DNA from: Myrica gale
Taxonomy: Eukaryota; Streptophyta; Magnoliopsida; Fagales; Myricaceae
Assembly: GCA_963930655.1 (NCBI GenBank)
Contig: OZ005612.1
Span: 15,629,001 to 15,693,000, forward strand
DNA: 64,000 nucleotides
Direction: 5' to 3'
Below the pieces are notes generated by a model, which made no database searches, was not told the DNA's origin, and saw nothing but the letters and a program-made list of their open reading frames with translations. The translations under genes and the position numbers were made by a program. Position 1 is the first letter of the stretch. Every line of letters starts with the position of its first letter. This document shows positions 12,738 to 24,249 of the stretch, in pieces.

Positions 12738-13622
12738 GAATCCCCCATTCAATCGCATTAAAAAAACCCCCCAGCGTGTTCTAGAGCCTTCTCTCTCTAG
12801 AATTTTTCTCCTCCCCTCTAACTGGCACTCCCTTAGCTTTCTTGTTTCCGGCGGTGGGAGGACTTTCGGCTCTTCCCACCGCCGCCCCTTCTCTCCCCCT
12901 CCCTCTTTTCTCCTTCCTCTTCTTCTCTTCTCCCTCCCCTTTCCCCTTTTTTGTTCAAAATCTTTGACGGTAGATCTCGTGGCTCCTGAGCCTCATCGGT
13001 GGACACCGCCCTGTTAGATGTCGCTGCCGCCTCTCGCCAAGCATTTCCGTCCCAGCCCGTCTCGGGTCTCCATTTTCCGGGTTGTTTTCGACCGTTTTGA
13101 AGGCCACGCGCCCTATGGGTGGATCCAGTTCCCCTTGGCGAGCCCAGCGCCACACAGTTGCTGCCTCCCGGCGGCGCGTGGTGGGCCTCTGGTGGTTCGG
13201 CCTTCTTGCTCTTTGGTGGTGGTGGTGTTGATTCAGTCTATGTTGTTGTAATTGGTTTCTGGTTTTGTTGTTTGCTGGTTTTTTGTTGTTTGTGTCTGTT
13301 TTTGCCGCCTCCTGCGTAGGGCTTTCCGATCCTTTATGGATCTGTCCTACCCTTGTTTAGGCTGTCTGTACCGGGCTGTGGTGTTGTATCTGCTGGCAAG
13401 CTGAGGTCTGGGTTGTGGTGCTGTATCTGCTGGCAAGCTGAGGTCTGGTAGCTTTGTCTACTGTGTCCAGCCACCGCTCCCACTGCTTTTACATGGAGCA
13501 TATAGTGGCTTTATCCGATCCTTTTAAGGATCCCGCCGGCTTAAATCGTCTGGTCAGTGTATTTCGGTTCCTCTTTTGGAGCTTGATCTATATATAAAAA
13601 AAAAAGAATCCCCCATTCAATC
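12738..13622 (+). mobile_element. Poly(A)-tailed non-LTR retroposon, copy 1, with 17-bp target-site duplications
   Basis: The element body is 12755-13605. It is flanked by identical 17-bp copies of GAATCCCCCATTCAATC (12738-12754 and 13606-13622) and ends in TATATATAAAAAAAAAA, a classic target-primed insertion. The 5' part is CT- and GC-rich and has a hairpin (GGCGGTGGGAGGA ... TCTTCCCACCGCC, about 12850-12883). Near the 3' end a TGCTGGCAAGCTGAGGTCTG block is tandemly doubled (about 13391-13448). No reverse transcriptase is encoded, so it depends on another element. It is related to the minus-strand copy at 14448-15545. Confidence 0.85.
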
Positions 13623-14032
13623 TGTTTTTTTTCCGAGGTTATTTGTTTGTTATCGGCGTTCATAAATCGGGCTGAATTATTATTATTATTTTGCAATAAA
13701 GGTAGAGGGGGTCATAAGAGTAGATAACTCCTCTTGGACCTTTTATAATATGTTTGGATTGAGTTATAATTACTTATATCATTAAAAAATGACCGTCACC
13801 ACAACTCTATTAATATGTGAGTGATATTCGAGAGTGAGAAAGTTCGATCCACACCCCAACGAAACGGATTCCCTCTTAAGGCATTTTGTGCGAAAGCATC
13901 CGATTGAACGGTTCAAATGACATTTTACAAATTTTAACGGTATAAAATGATCCACGTCATTTAAATGAAAATAATTTAGCTTCTTGCTCAACACAACAGC
14001 TCAATCCCCCAACTTTGTTTAATGCTTGAGTT
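13623..14032. other. Intergenic spacer
   Basis: AT-rich sequence with a short ATT run and no coding signature on either strand. It separates copy 1 of the retroposon from the CCGGTCC-rich element. Confidence 0.4.
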
Positions 14033-14384
14033 AGGGCTGAACAAAATCAGACCGCATACCGGACCGGATTTGCGGTTCTGTCTGGTCTTGTTTATTTAAA
14101 TCCGGTCCATACCTTTTGACAATCCGGTCCAAACTGGGCATGACCGGATTTATTAATATAAATTAAAAAATGTTTTTTTATATATATTTTTTAATACAAA
14201 TTACAAATTTAAAAAGTTTAGTTTTAACTTAAACTAAAATTCTACTTTTTTATATGTCATTCCCCTTTCGAAATTAAACATAAAAAAATTTAAAAAAATG
14301 AAACCAGTCCAAACCGCATTAGACTGGACCGGACCGATCCGGTCCTCCGTATAAACACAACCGGACCCAACCCTAACACTCTTT
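14033..14384. mobile_element. CCGGTCC-rich hAT-like non-autonomous element
   Basis: The left end TTAGGGCTGAACAAAATCAG is answered by the right end, which reads TTAGGGTTGGGTCCGGTTG on the other strand. Both arms are dense in CCGGTCC/GGACCGG and the centre is AT-rich. It resembles the element at 53062-53570, whose right end is CTCACCCCTA. I cannot see a clear target duplication here, so boundaries are approximate. Confidence 0.5.
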
Positions 14385-14447
14385 CCTGGACGCTCTATTT
14401 CAGACTGTACCACTCGGGCTATCAAGCTGGTGTTGGCTGAATTTATC

Positions 14448-15545
14448 TTTTTTTTTTTCTAGGTCAAGTTCCAAAACGGAACCGAAATACACTGACCAGG
14501 CGTAAATAGCCGGCGAGATCCTAAAAAGGATCGGTATAAGCCATTATATGCTCCATGCTAGGCAGTGGGAGCGGTGACCGGACATAGTAGACGACGCTAC
14601 TAGGACCTAAGCATACCAGCAGAAAAAAAAAACACCACAACCCGGTACAGAACGCCCAAAACAAGGGCGAACAAAAGATCCACAAAGGATCGAAAAAGCT
14701 CACGCAGGAGCCGGAACAAACACAACAACACAAAACAAACAACAAACAACCTACAACCAAACAGAAACCATAACAGCCACAAAAACAAGACGGAACCATC
14801 ACCACCGCCAGCAACCGAGCAGAAAGGCCGCGCCACCACCATCGCAAGGAAAAGCACCCGGCGCGTGTACACCACGCGCCACCAAAGTCCCCGGCGCGTG
14901 AACACCATGCGCCACCAGAAGTCAGCATCGAGGAGGCGCTGGGCTCGCCAAAGAGTGTAGGACCGAGCCGGACGGCGCGTGGCCACCAAAACCAACGAAA
15001 ACCGGCCAGAACAGTGAGGACAGCGTCTGGCGTGTGAGATCCACGCGCGACGCGTGTCGCGCCTGAGACGTCACGCGCCGTCCGATGGGAGCCAGGCCGA
15101 AATCGTTGTGCGTGGCAGGAGGAGAGGACGGCGTTGGGCAAGGCTGTGGCCACCGATGGTGCACAAAACCACCGGGATCTACCGTCGAAGTTCCGGACAA
15201 AAAAAGGGGGGGAAAAAGGAAGAGAAGAAAAGGACGGAGGGGGGGGGCGGAGGAAGAGAGAAGAGAAACAGGGGGAGAGGGGGAAGAAAAGAGAGGGGAC
15301 GGAGGGGAGAAACAGGGGGGAAAAAAAAGAGAAAAGAGAGGGGGAAGAAAAGAAAGGGGACGGAGGGGAAAAGGAGCTAGAGGAGGGGGAAGGAAAAGAG
15401 GGAGAAAAAAGAGAAGAAGATGGAGACGGTGGGAGGAGCCGGAGCTCCTCCCACCGCTGACAACAGACGGGGAAAGGGCGACTGCAAGGGGTTTTTGGCG
15501 TTTTCAGTGTCGCTGCGGTCTTACGTAAAGAGAGCGACCATGAAA
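14448..15545 (-). mobile_element. Poly(A)-tailed non-LTR retroposon, copy 2
   Basis: On the minus strand this copy ends with the same 3' module as copy 1: GGAGCATATAATGGC, GATCC(T)TTTTAGGATC, CGCCGGC, and GGTCAGTGTATTTCGGTTCC. It finishes in an A-run that appears as T at 14448-14458. The 5' region is CT-rich and contains a perfect 13-bp stem with a 4-base loop at about 15427-15456 (CGGTGGGAGGAGC pairing with GCTCCTCCCACCG). A minus-strand open frame of over 300 codons crosses it but is low-complexity Ser/Pro/Phe and is not taken as a gene. No target duplication was found and the 5' boundary is approximate. Confidence 0.75.
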
Positions 15546-16348
15546 GCACAGAAATTAGTTTATTTGAGTCACAACAAGTAAGATAAAAAGTAGTGATCGC
15601 TTGATGGTTTGTGTTCAGACCGTCCCCGGCAGGCCGCCCCTTCTCTTAGGACTCTTATCACCACTCAATCTGCCTATAAACAACCACAACGACAGAAGAA
15701 ACACAGTAGCTGCAGCACAGACGGAATATCATGGGAGTTCCAACCATCTACCCGAGTTTGATTGCAGTGCTGATGTTCATCTTCTTGAGCACAGAGTCGT
15801 GTCTTCCGAGTCCAATCCGACGTCGTAGTTTTTGCTACATAAGACTACGAGTATTCTTCTGAAGGCGTGGAATATGTATGAATAGCTGCAGCATCTTTAT
15901 ACTATCTGAGAGGCAAAATTTTGCTCAACAACGACTCAGCTTCCCAAAAGGCAATGTATGAGACTTTTTTCGTCGCCCACATTTTCATCCATGTGAAGGA
16001 CGTAGATGCTTATCTTCGTGTCAAGAAGTAAAGAATAAATCCCCATATTGTCGCTGCAAAAATATACAGATGCCCCAGAGTGCCCAAACAGTGCTGTTCT
16101 TCATAAAGAGGAGAGATATAATTCGCACGGCGAAAAATTTAGACGGTTCCATTATGGTCCGTAGACTACTACACTCAAATTACAGAAATAATTTAGTATT
16201 CAAGAGTTGAGGGCACTGCGTTATATGTACATTTGGTCAAACCAAATCGAAAGCTATTTTGGTTTGATTGTAGATCTATTTTACATAGTTTTTTTTCCAG
16301 AAAATACAAATGGCACTGGTGCTTTCTGCAAGATAAGCAACTGGTCGC
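15546..16348. other. Intergenic, probable 3' flank of ZML copy B
   Basis: No conserved coding signal. A plus-strand open frame at 15601-15828 has no recognisable motif. The part nearest 16349 is expected to be 3' UTR of the minus-strand gene. Confidence 0.4.
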
Positions 16349-19300
16349 TCACCTTTCTGAAGTTACAGCTGAGTTATCGCCGTTGGGGGCAGGGACAAGT
16401 TCTGCAGGGGGGGGGTTACATCATCTGAGTCATTAGCTTCCCCATCACTCTGTTATAAACACCATGAGAAGTGGGGAAATCAAAGAATGCAATCGAGACA
16501 CACACACACACCACAAACATACATCCGGGCAAGAAAATGTACTGTGGCTGGTGTGGCAGGGTTCAAAAGAACAAACAAATTTGCTTCACGGGCATGTAAG
16601 CTCTACCTGTTCAGTTGTCTTCACAGCTGGCTCCTGGATGCCCACAGTATTTGAAACCTTCATAAGATCACGTAAAACTCCCTGCAAAACTCAAACTTCT
16701 ATAATGAGATCACTGAAAGCACCAGGTATCAATGTCATTCCCTAAGTTGCCATATACTCCAACTAACATCGCTGAGAAGATGGTGAATAGAACAATTGAC
16801 AGTAAAGATGAAGATTTAAGTATCCGATCCTTATGAGTAAGAAATTTAACTGGTATAATTTCTGTGATTGTACAAACCTTGTTGGCCCACTTGAGCCCGC
16901 ACGCATTACACAAAGTCCTTGGACCAGTTGGACCTCGTCGCATCATTGGGGTGGACTTTGAACTTATTCCACAGTGTGTACATCTTCAAGGAGCATCACA
17001 GGAAAGATTTCAAAACAAATGGATAAAAGGGAAGAACACATTTTCTGTTTAATTGAATAATGATTGTAATTCAAACTTGAAGCTATCATCTTCTTCTAGA
17101 TGCATCAGAAATTAAAGGACCACTTATCACCTTAAAAGAAAAGGGCGACAGGCAGGAGATAGAATGACTAATGTCATGGTCCTCTGACCAGAATTGAAAA
17201 GAAGTTACATATACTGGAGAAAAACATTAAAACTCACGAAGTTTCCTGCATGCTATCATCTTGTCCAGCGCCCTGTGTTGCACTATAAACTGAAGAATCT
17301 GAGCCAACTTCATCAGATATAGCCTTGGATGACGTGAACTGACCCTTCTTACGCTGCATCCTGACGTAACCACAGATGAAAGATGCGAAGGTGATCAGAA
17401 GGAAACTCATTCTTGGCAGAATGATAGATGGTAAAAATACTGGTGGGAGAAAAGAGAAGAAAAAAAAGGCTCGAAGAAAAGCACTACACTAGTGTTCTGC
17501 GCGCATAGAATTACCTTTCCTACACTTATAAATGTTGCTCAATGAACCAATATGCATTAGCTTAATCGCCTTGTTCTTTTAGCATTACACGTCCTACCAC
17601 TTTTTCCAATGTCAATTATCAACTAAGACAAGAAAAAAAGCAACAGAAGGATTCTTGAGCACCAATTCTGTCATACATACTTATGAGTCACTTGGGCACA
17701 TGATTGATAGGGACACATGCACGAACTTAAGAAGGGGGCAAACAAACGAGTTCAACCTAAATTCTTGCAGAGATCCTAAGCATCTTCAAAGCCAACCTCT
17801 TCGAATCTCTAAGAGCTAAATCTATTGTTTCTGAAACAGGTTACTTAGATTCTGGTTGTAAGGGATGGCAGGAGAGTCCTATGGTGCCAGGATGGCTCCG
17901 ATCTATACCCTTATGGGGTTTTCAGAACACCATCTACTGTTATGCACAATGTTTCCTTTTAGTAACCACAATTTACTATTACGCACTGTATTTCCTACAC
18001 AACGACAAAATAAATCAAAAGCCCCAGAGGTGAGCCGATTGTTATTGTTATCATTATATTCCTTACTTTTCTACATTCATGCCCCAAAACTCGTAGGGGT
18101 GTTTGGCATTTACTTGATGCTTCGTAGAGTCCTAAGACTTCAAATTATATAACAAGTGAATAATAAGAAAGACGACATTATTACATCCTTCTTATTTATT
18201 TATTTTTCTGAATAGAAAACGAACATGAGAGTTATAACAAGAACTATTCAGTTCAACTAGAATCTTTATCTTCAAACACAACAACAATATAATACCTCAG
18301 CGCAACTTCTTTCCGCACACTGTACCGAATCTTCTTATCAAAACATCGCTCTTTTCTCTTCTCCCGAAATCGACTTAAAGAAGCAGCTCTCTGTGGTTGG
18401 ATCGACCTTCCAGGAAAGTCGTTCATACCCTGGAAGAGATGTAGTCATGCAAGTGAAGAAAACAAAAACACCTTTTTGGAACACAACATAGTTTTTACAA
18501 AGTTTGTGTGATTTAAGTGTTCAAATACCCTTTGATTAAGGGGGGCTGTCCCCACAGCAGGAATGCCAGAAGGAATTTCATATCCACCCAAAAGCAACAA
18601 CACTGCCTGCACCTGTCAAATGAACCCCAAAAAGCTTAAAGTACTTGTTGGTTTCACATAAGCTTTAAGCCTATTGTATTACCTTGCTTCACACAACAAC
18701 AATATACAATTGAAAAGAACAATGTTACTTGTTTCCTTTTCTTTTTGGAATATATTAATTTGTTCTCAAGTAATTTTTCGTTACCACTAAGGAAAATCCA
18801 TCAAAAGAACCAGTAAAACACACTAAATTCCAAAGCACTTAAAAAACCAAGACCTTATGGCTGAGCAGGATCAGAATATACAAAATGCAGCATACTACAC
18901 AAAATCTATTCACAAGCAAGCTGAAAACGCTAACTTTCCGAAGTGCACAAACATGATAGCAATGCAGAGTTGGAACTGATATCGGCTAAAACTAAAAGGC
19001 ACCGTAGCACAAACCACTTGATAATTCACGAAATTAAGCAAAACCCATGTCAGAATCCTAAACCCCTTCAGTCCAATCGCCACAAACATATACAATAACG
19101 CATAATCCACAAAATTGAGCAACGCCCAGGAGCAAAAACCCGAACCTTATCTGGCGAAACGGCATCGAACACGTACACCTCGCCCTGGAACGAAAGCGTG
19201 AGCTGGTCAGCGCCACCGTTTCCGGCCACCGGAGGATAATCAGAGCCGGGAACGTAAAGAGAATTGGGTGCAACGTCCTGCACGCCACCGTTCAATGTCC

Positions 19301-19454
19301 CGGCCACTGCGCCATCTTCGAACCGCAACTGGGGGTTGTCTATCGACTCCTCGCCGCCCACAACGTCATCGTCTTCGTCCTCTATTTGGCTATCTATGTT
19401 GTTGTTCATTACTCCTGAATTGTACATGGGAGCTTGCCTATTCGATTCCGGCAT
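16349..19454 (-). CDS. ZML: TIFY-CCT-GATA zinc-finger transcription factor (ZML/GATA24-like), copy B
   Basis: Exons in gene order: 19454-19146, 18612-18529, 18429-18296, 17360-17238, 16983-16878, 16681-16607, and a last exon from 16449. TIFY-like block [15 protein letters not shown] at about 83-113. CCT domain [20 protein letters not shown] at about 147-184. GATA finger with C218, C221, C242 and C245 and a 20-residue loop ([20 protein letters not shown]). Exons 2, 3 and 5 match copy A in length or phase, supporting a common origin. Read literally, the last exon stops at 16363 (305 residues). A run of nine C (16407-16415 on the plus strand as G) seems one base short: shifting the frame after it gives an ending in [11 protein letters not shown] with TGA at 16349. 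The N-terminus is acidic (EDEDDD). Confidence 0.92.
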
Positions 19455-19889
19455 TATTGCAGCGTTGTATTAAAGAACCAATTGAAATTGAAAAAACCGC
19501 ACAACAGAAACCGCTTGAGTTCAAAATCCCCTCAAAGACATAATTAAAGATTCTGAATTTCAAAAAGACACGAAGAACCTTAACAACATAAAGCCAAAGG
19601 AAGGATAAAGCTTTTGAGAAGGCCGAGAGTTCAGGATCAAATCCAGTCAAAACGCGCAAAATTCTCGAAATTTTAATAAAGCGCAAAATTCAGTTCTCTT
19701 GACTTTTAAAAAAGCCTGAAAATGTCCTGCAAAAAGGAAAACCTACACTTCAGTAGAAGAAAAAAAAAAGCGCAGAATATTTTAATGGTTAAAATGGTAA
19801 GATAATGAAAACAAATCAATGTTGAAGATTGCATTAAAACGGAGGATAACCCTCTTATTTAGGTAAGAAATTTACGTAACAAAAATTTC
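19455..19889 (-). promoter_or_regulatory. 5' UTR and promoter region of ZML copy B
   Basis: Upstream flank of the minus-strand gene, bounded by the TRIM element beginning at 19890. It is AT-rich towards the element. I see no confident core promoter motif. Confidence 0.3.
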
Positions 19890-22521
19890 TGTTAGAAATA
19901 AAAATTTAAACTTTGATAAGTGAGACATCTATTAGAGGAACACTTAATTGGATTAATTGTATTAACTTAATTATATTTAAAATCTTATATAAAGGGGGTT
20001 ATTTATAACCCAAAAGTCTCGCATGCCCAGTGGCGGAACCAGGATTGAAATTTATGGGTGTCGAACTTTAAAGCCGAAATGATAAGAAAAAAAAAATATT
20101 TCGTTATCTAAACAAAACAAAAATGAAAATTAATCAATAATCACTCAGCAAATTAAACAACATTAATCAATAATATGCATTAATAAAATAAATAGGGTAA
20201 TAATCAATAATCTAAACATTTAGATCATTCTACAAGGGTAATGATATTCCACAATCTGGCAATATTTTAAAATTAAAGATAGGCAATGCATTGTACAATA
20301 TAACCTGTACAACAACCAAAATATTTTATGGCTCTTAAAATAAAAAAGTAACACAAATTAACTCTCCTGCAAAGACGACAATGGCCTGTATATCCAAGAT
20401 ACATATCTATAAATCTCAGTAAGGAAGCATGAATTTGGTCAAACAAGAGACTAAAATCCTTCACACCAAAACTAATTATGGGTCCTACAGGCTAGACAGA
20501 AGTTTAAGGTTTTAATTGACACCAATAAAGGAAAAACGATTGTCAAAGAGTAGTACAAATGCTTGAATTCAACATATGTCAAAGACAACAGTAATGCGAA
20601 CAAAATAACAGTCCAGGAAGAATGTGAGTTAATTTCAGGTAGCCTATATTAATTGGATAGGGAAATTGCAACTAGATTATTTATGACATTGATCTTGAAA
20701 ACAAAATAAATTAGCATTGGAATTGAGTCCAGGCATTATGGATGCAAAATCTGTAGAAGAGAAAAGAGTACTCTACAATGGCCATACAATGTTGCAACAT
20801 GCAGACTTCTTTCTTTACAATTCGTGCAGACCAAAAGCAATTAATTAAGCATTCCTCTGGCAATTAACAGTTCACCATGCAATTCATTAAGCATTCCTCT
20901 CAGAATGTAACTTGCAGACTTCGTTCTTTACAATTCGTGCAGACCAAAAGCAAATGTAAAGTATTGTCCAATATACATCTCACTCACATAAGTAAACAAG
21001 AAATGATCAACCAACTCAGCAACTAACCAATTGATTACAAAATCTATGTCCAAAGATGAGCTAGCACAGGCAATATGAACAAAAAAAAACAAAAACACCA
21101 ACTCAGCAACTCACCAAATTTGCAAATAAATTGAAACTACCTCATTGCCTAAGGCTAAAATCCTAAACTACTAAAATAAATCTGAGAATGAAAAGGGAAA
21201 GAAAACTCACCCAATGATCCAAATTATCCAATCCGAGAGACTATCAGCTATCTTCAACTGCTAGTGCTAGCAGAAACAGTCAACAGATCAGAGAATGAGA
21301 GAATCCAAAAGCAAAAACAACAAATTGGAAAATAAAAAGAAATCAAGACTAGTAGACTGTAGACACTAGACTACGACCCACTGTCGAAGAGAGCTAGAGG
21401 CCCAGTCGCCCAGAGACGCACAAGAACGGCACAAGGGGAGGGAGAGAAAGAGAGAGAGAGAGACCGGTTATACCTGGTGGCTGGTGCTGTGGTGGGGCAA
21501 ACGGCCAACGCGCGGCAACAGGCAACGAGCAACGGCGGCTGGGCAACGGCAGAGAAATTAAAAATTGTGAGTCTGAGAGAGGAGAGAGATCGCGAAAGAG
21601 AGAGAGACCGGTTATACCTGGTGGCTGGTGCGGTGGTGGGGAAAACGGCCAACGGGCAACGGCGGCTGGGCAACGACAGAGAAAATAAAAATTGTGAGTC
21701 TGAGAGAGGAGAGAGATCGCGAATGGGTATCGGGGCGCAACCGGGCAGGTGGAGAGAGATAAGCGTTTTTTTTAAGCAGAGCTCTTCAAATAAAAAAAAA
21801 ATAAAAAGGGTCGGGGGCCGGGCCTAATGGGTATCGGGGCCCAAGATAAAACTCTACTTGGCCTGGGCCCAATGGGTATCGGGGCCCAGGCCAAGTAATG
21901 AAAAATAAAAAAATAATAATAATAATTACATGTAAAATTTTGTTTTGTGCGGGGGGATGGGTAGCGACCGCCCTGGTTCGCTACCCTCTCCTTCCGCCAC
22001 TGCACATGCCCACATTGACTAAGCAATGTGAGACTACACAATTCTCAACACTCCCACGCAAACTCTAGGTGGACAAACTGACAAACCTTGAGTTTGGAGT
22101 TACAAAAATAATTACAGGAAAAATAATAACAAAAATTGTCGGTACTGAGCCGGATGGTTGCCCCGATACTGAGCCAGGAGATTGCCGGTACTGAGCCGGA
22201 AAAGTTGCCGGTACTAAGCCGGATGGTTGCCCCGATACTAAGCCAAGAGGTTGCCGGTACTGAGCCGGATGGTCGCCGGTACTGAGCCGAGAGAAAGCCG
22301 GTACTAAGCCGGATGGTCGCCAGGAGGTAACCGGAATAAAGTCGAAAACCTTGCTCTGATGCCATGTTAGAAACAAAAAAATTTAAACTTTGATAAGTGA
22401 GACATCCATTAGAGGAACACCCAATTGGATTAATTGTGTTAACTCACTTATATTTAAAATCTTACATAAAGGGGGATTATTTATAACCCAAAAGTCTCAC
22501 ATTCCCATACACAATTCTCAA
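19890..22521 (-). mobile_element. TRIM (miniature LTR retrotransposon), left LTR split by a nested transposon
   Basis: Two direct repeats with TG...CA ends share TTTAAACTTTGATAAGTGAG, ATTTATAACCCAAAAGTCTC and CACAATTCTCAACA. The right one is 22365-22521. The left one runs from 19890 to 22047 but is interrupted at about 20028-22002. The internal part (22048-22364) is only about 320 bp. On the minus strand, just after the LTR end AACA, it reads TGGCATCAGAGC, close to the initiator-methionine tRNA primer-binding site. A purine tract GCGTGGGAG precedes the other LTR. It therefore lies in minus orientation. No gag or pol is present and no flanking duplication was seen. A roughly 28-bp degenerate repeat (GCCGGTACTGAGCCGGATGG) fills 22137-22322. 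Confidence 0.75.
20028..22002. mobile_element. hAT-like non-autonomous element with CAGTGGCGGA ends, nested in the TRIM
   Basis: The left terminus CAGTGGCGGAACCAGG and right terminus TTCCGCCACTG are inverted. The flanks CGCATGCC and CACATGCC form an 8-bp duplication with one change, fitting hAT-type insertion. The interior is non-coding. It includes a tandem duplication at about 21460-21724 (each copy has ACCGGTTATACCTGGTGGCT and GTGAGTCTGAGAGAGGAGAG) and a GGGTATCGGGGCCCA repeat at about 21827-21890. No transposase was seen. Confidence 0.65.
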
Positions 22522-22790
22522 CAGATTGGCCGGTATGGTGAGAAGTGTGAGAGGAAGAACGTGGAGGAGGAAGAAGAAGATGGCGTGCGAGTACGATTAA
22601 GATGGGATATGGGAAAATGGCTACGGATTATGGGTTCATTTACCGGGAATGCCACTGCAGGGAGCGGGCAAATATCATTCTATTTTCCCAAGTGATGCGA
22701 AGTGGCGTAATTTTACGTACGAGGGATAAAAAAGGAAAGTGCGATGACTGGTGAGAATTACTGTGTATACACCAGAGGGAACCACAGGCG
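22522..22790. other. Spacer between repeats
   Basis: Purine-rich sequence (GGAGGAGGAAGAAGAAGATGG) with a short open frame that has no recognised motif. Confidence 0.3.
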
Positions 22791-24090
22791 GATCTGCCAA
22801 ACAATTTTATTATATGTAAAAAAAATTATTTTATTTTTTATTATAAATTGTTATGGGCCTATGGGAGCCCGATCCCCATAGGCCCAGGCCAACCCTAGTT
22901 TTAAGCTTGCAGGGCCTGATTTTAAGTGTGTATTGATTGTCTCTACTTTCAGTAGCCTTGACCGGTTAAAGGTGCCAGAGAAATCGTCAGATGGTTTTTA
23001 CTTGGCAAATGCGGACCTCCTTTTACGTGGACCTGGACCACCTGGTGCTAGAGAAATCAAGTCTTTTGGGTTTTGTTTTTCCTGGAAATGAGTATACGTG
23101 TATCTTAGTTATACATGCTGCCTCTTTATTACTTCTTTCTTTTAGTTTTTAAAGTATATTTTCTTTGGAGTGAAAGATTTGACAATTTGATATTTGCATC
23201 TTAACTGAACATTGTGAGGCAACTGGTGCTTTTATCAAACCTAATTAATGTATTTGCAATTAAATACTATCGATGGTAAATCCCCTGGTAGCCTATAGGA
23301 CACTGACAATTTATTGAACAATTTGGGCAATTTATAGTTAACAGCAAATTCTCCATACTATTATAGGAATTATAATGCAATACTTCTCAGTTATTTTTGT
23401 CCATACTATTTTTGTAGTACTTGATACTGAAAATTCTAGTGTATATCCCCCTTGACTCTCAGTTCTCTCTTAATCTCATTATTTAGATTTTTGACGGTTT
23501 CAATTTTTGTAGGATACTCGAGATTTTACACTTGAAAATTGTTGGACCTTCGACCCCTAGTATGTCCCTCTATCCAAGATTCTCTCTCTACAATTCAGTA
23601 GAAAAATTCATTTATTTAGTATGCTAAAAATGCTTTACGGTTTGAAATTTTGTGTTGGAGGATGAGATTGAATTGGTTTGGATATCTTAGGGCTATAGAG
23701 GTTTCTACCTAAAAATTTCTAATTTTTTAAATTTTTTTGAAAATAAATAGAAACTCACTCATATTTTTGGGTCCCAAATAAATTATTTAGCTGGTTTTTG
23801 TTTGTTTAGGATTTTTCATGCCCTTGAATTTCTGTGGAGATCCTGCTGCTCAAACTATCATTTTCTGATATATATATATATATAAGATGCAAATTAGTAG
23901 GATCTAATTGCCACTTTCAATATTAGTAAATAGTACGTACTTATATTTTAAAATTTTTAAAGTTTTTTAATCCTTAATTTTCGATATTTTTTAACTCTAA
24001 GACATTTTTTAAATTACGTTGGAATTTTTTTTTTTCATTTCGCCTTATATATTCGACACCCTTCAAATTGGCTCTTGGATCCGCCACTGG
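22791..24090. mobile_element. Element with CAGGCGGATC / GGATCCGCCACTGG ends
   Basis: The left end CAGGCGGATCTGCC and right end GGATCCGCCACTGG resemble the termini of the nested element at 20028-22002 and of 53621-54259. Flanks GGGAACCA and AGGAACCA agree in seven of eight bases. The interior is AT-rich, with a TA microsatellite at about 23871-23883 and no coding domain. Ends are approximate. Confidence 0.45.
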
Positions 24091-24249
24091 AGGAACCATA
24101 CACATATTCTACACAACATCTATACCACGTAGTATGGCGTCGTTTGTTATATTTGTCAGTACGTTATTCACATTTACACTGGAAACGGTCATACCAACCA
24201 TAAAAACTCTGCAATAGTCGGGGAAAGATATTTTGGAGAAACTGGAACC

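Noticed and set aside
12833-13319. Open frames on both strands in the GC-rich block
   Set aside because: They are inside retroposon copy 1; composition reflects CT/GA-rich DNA and no domain is visible.
14521-15549. Long minus-strand open frame (over 300 codons) as a protein gene
   Set aside because: It lies wholly within retroposon copy 2, is low-complexity Ser/Pro/Phe from CT-rich DNA, and copy 1 does not preserve the frame.
22137-22322. Regularly spaced repeats as a CRISPR-like array
   Set aside because: Units are degenerate and adjoin without unique spacers, in a plant nuclear TRIM.
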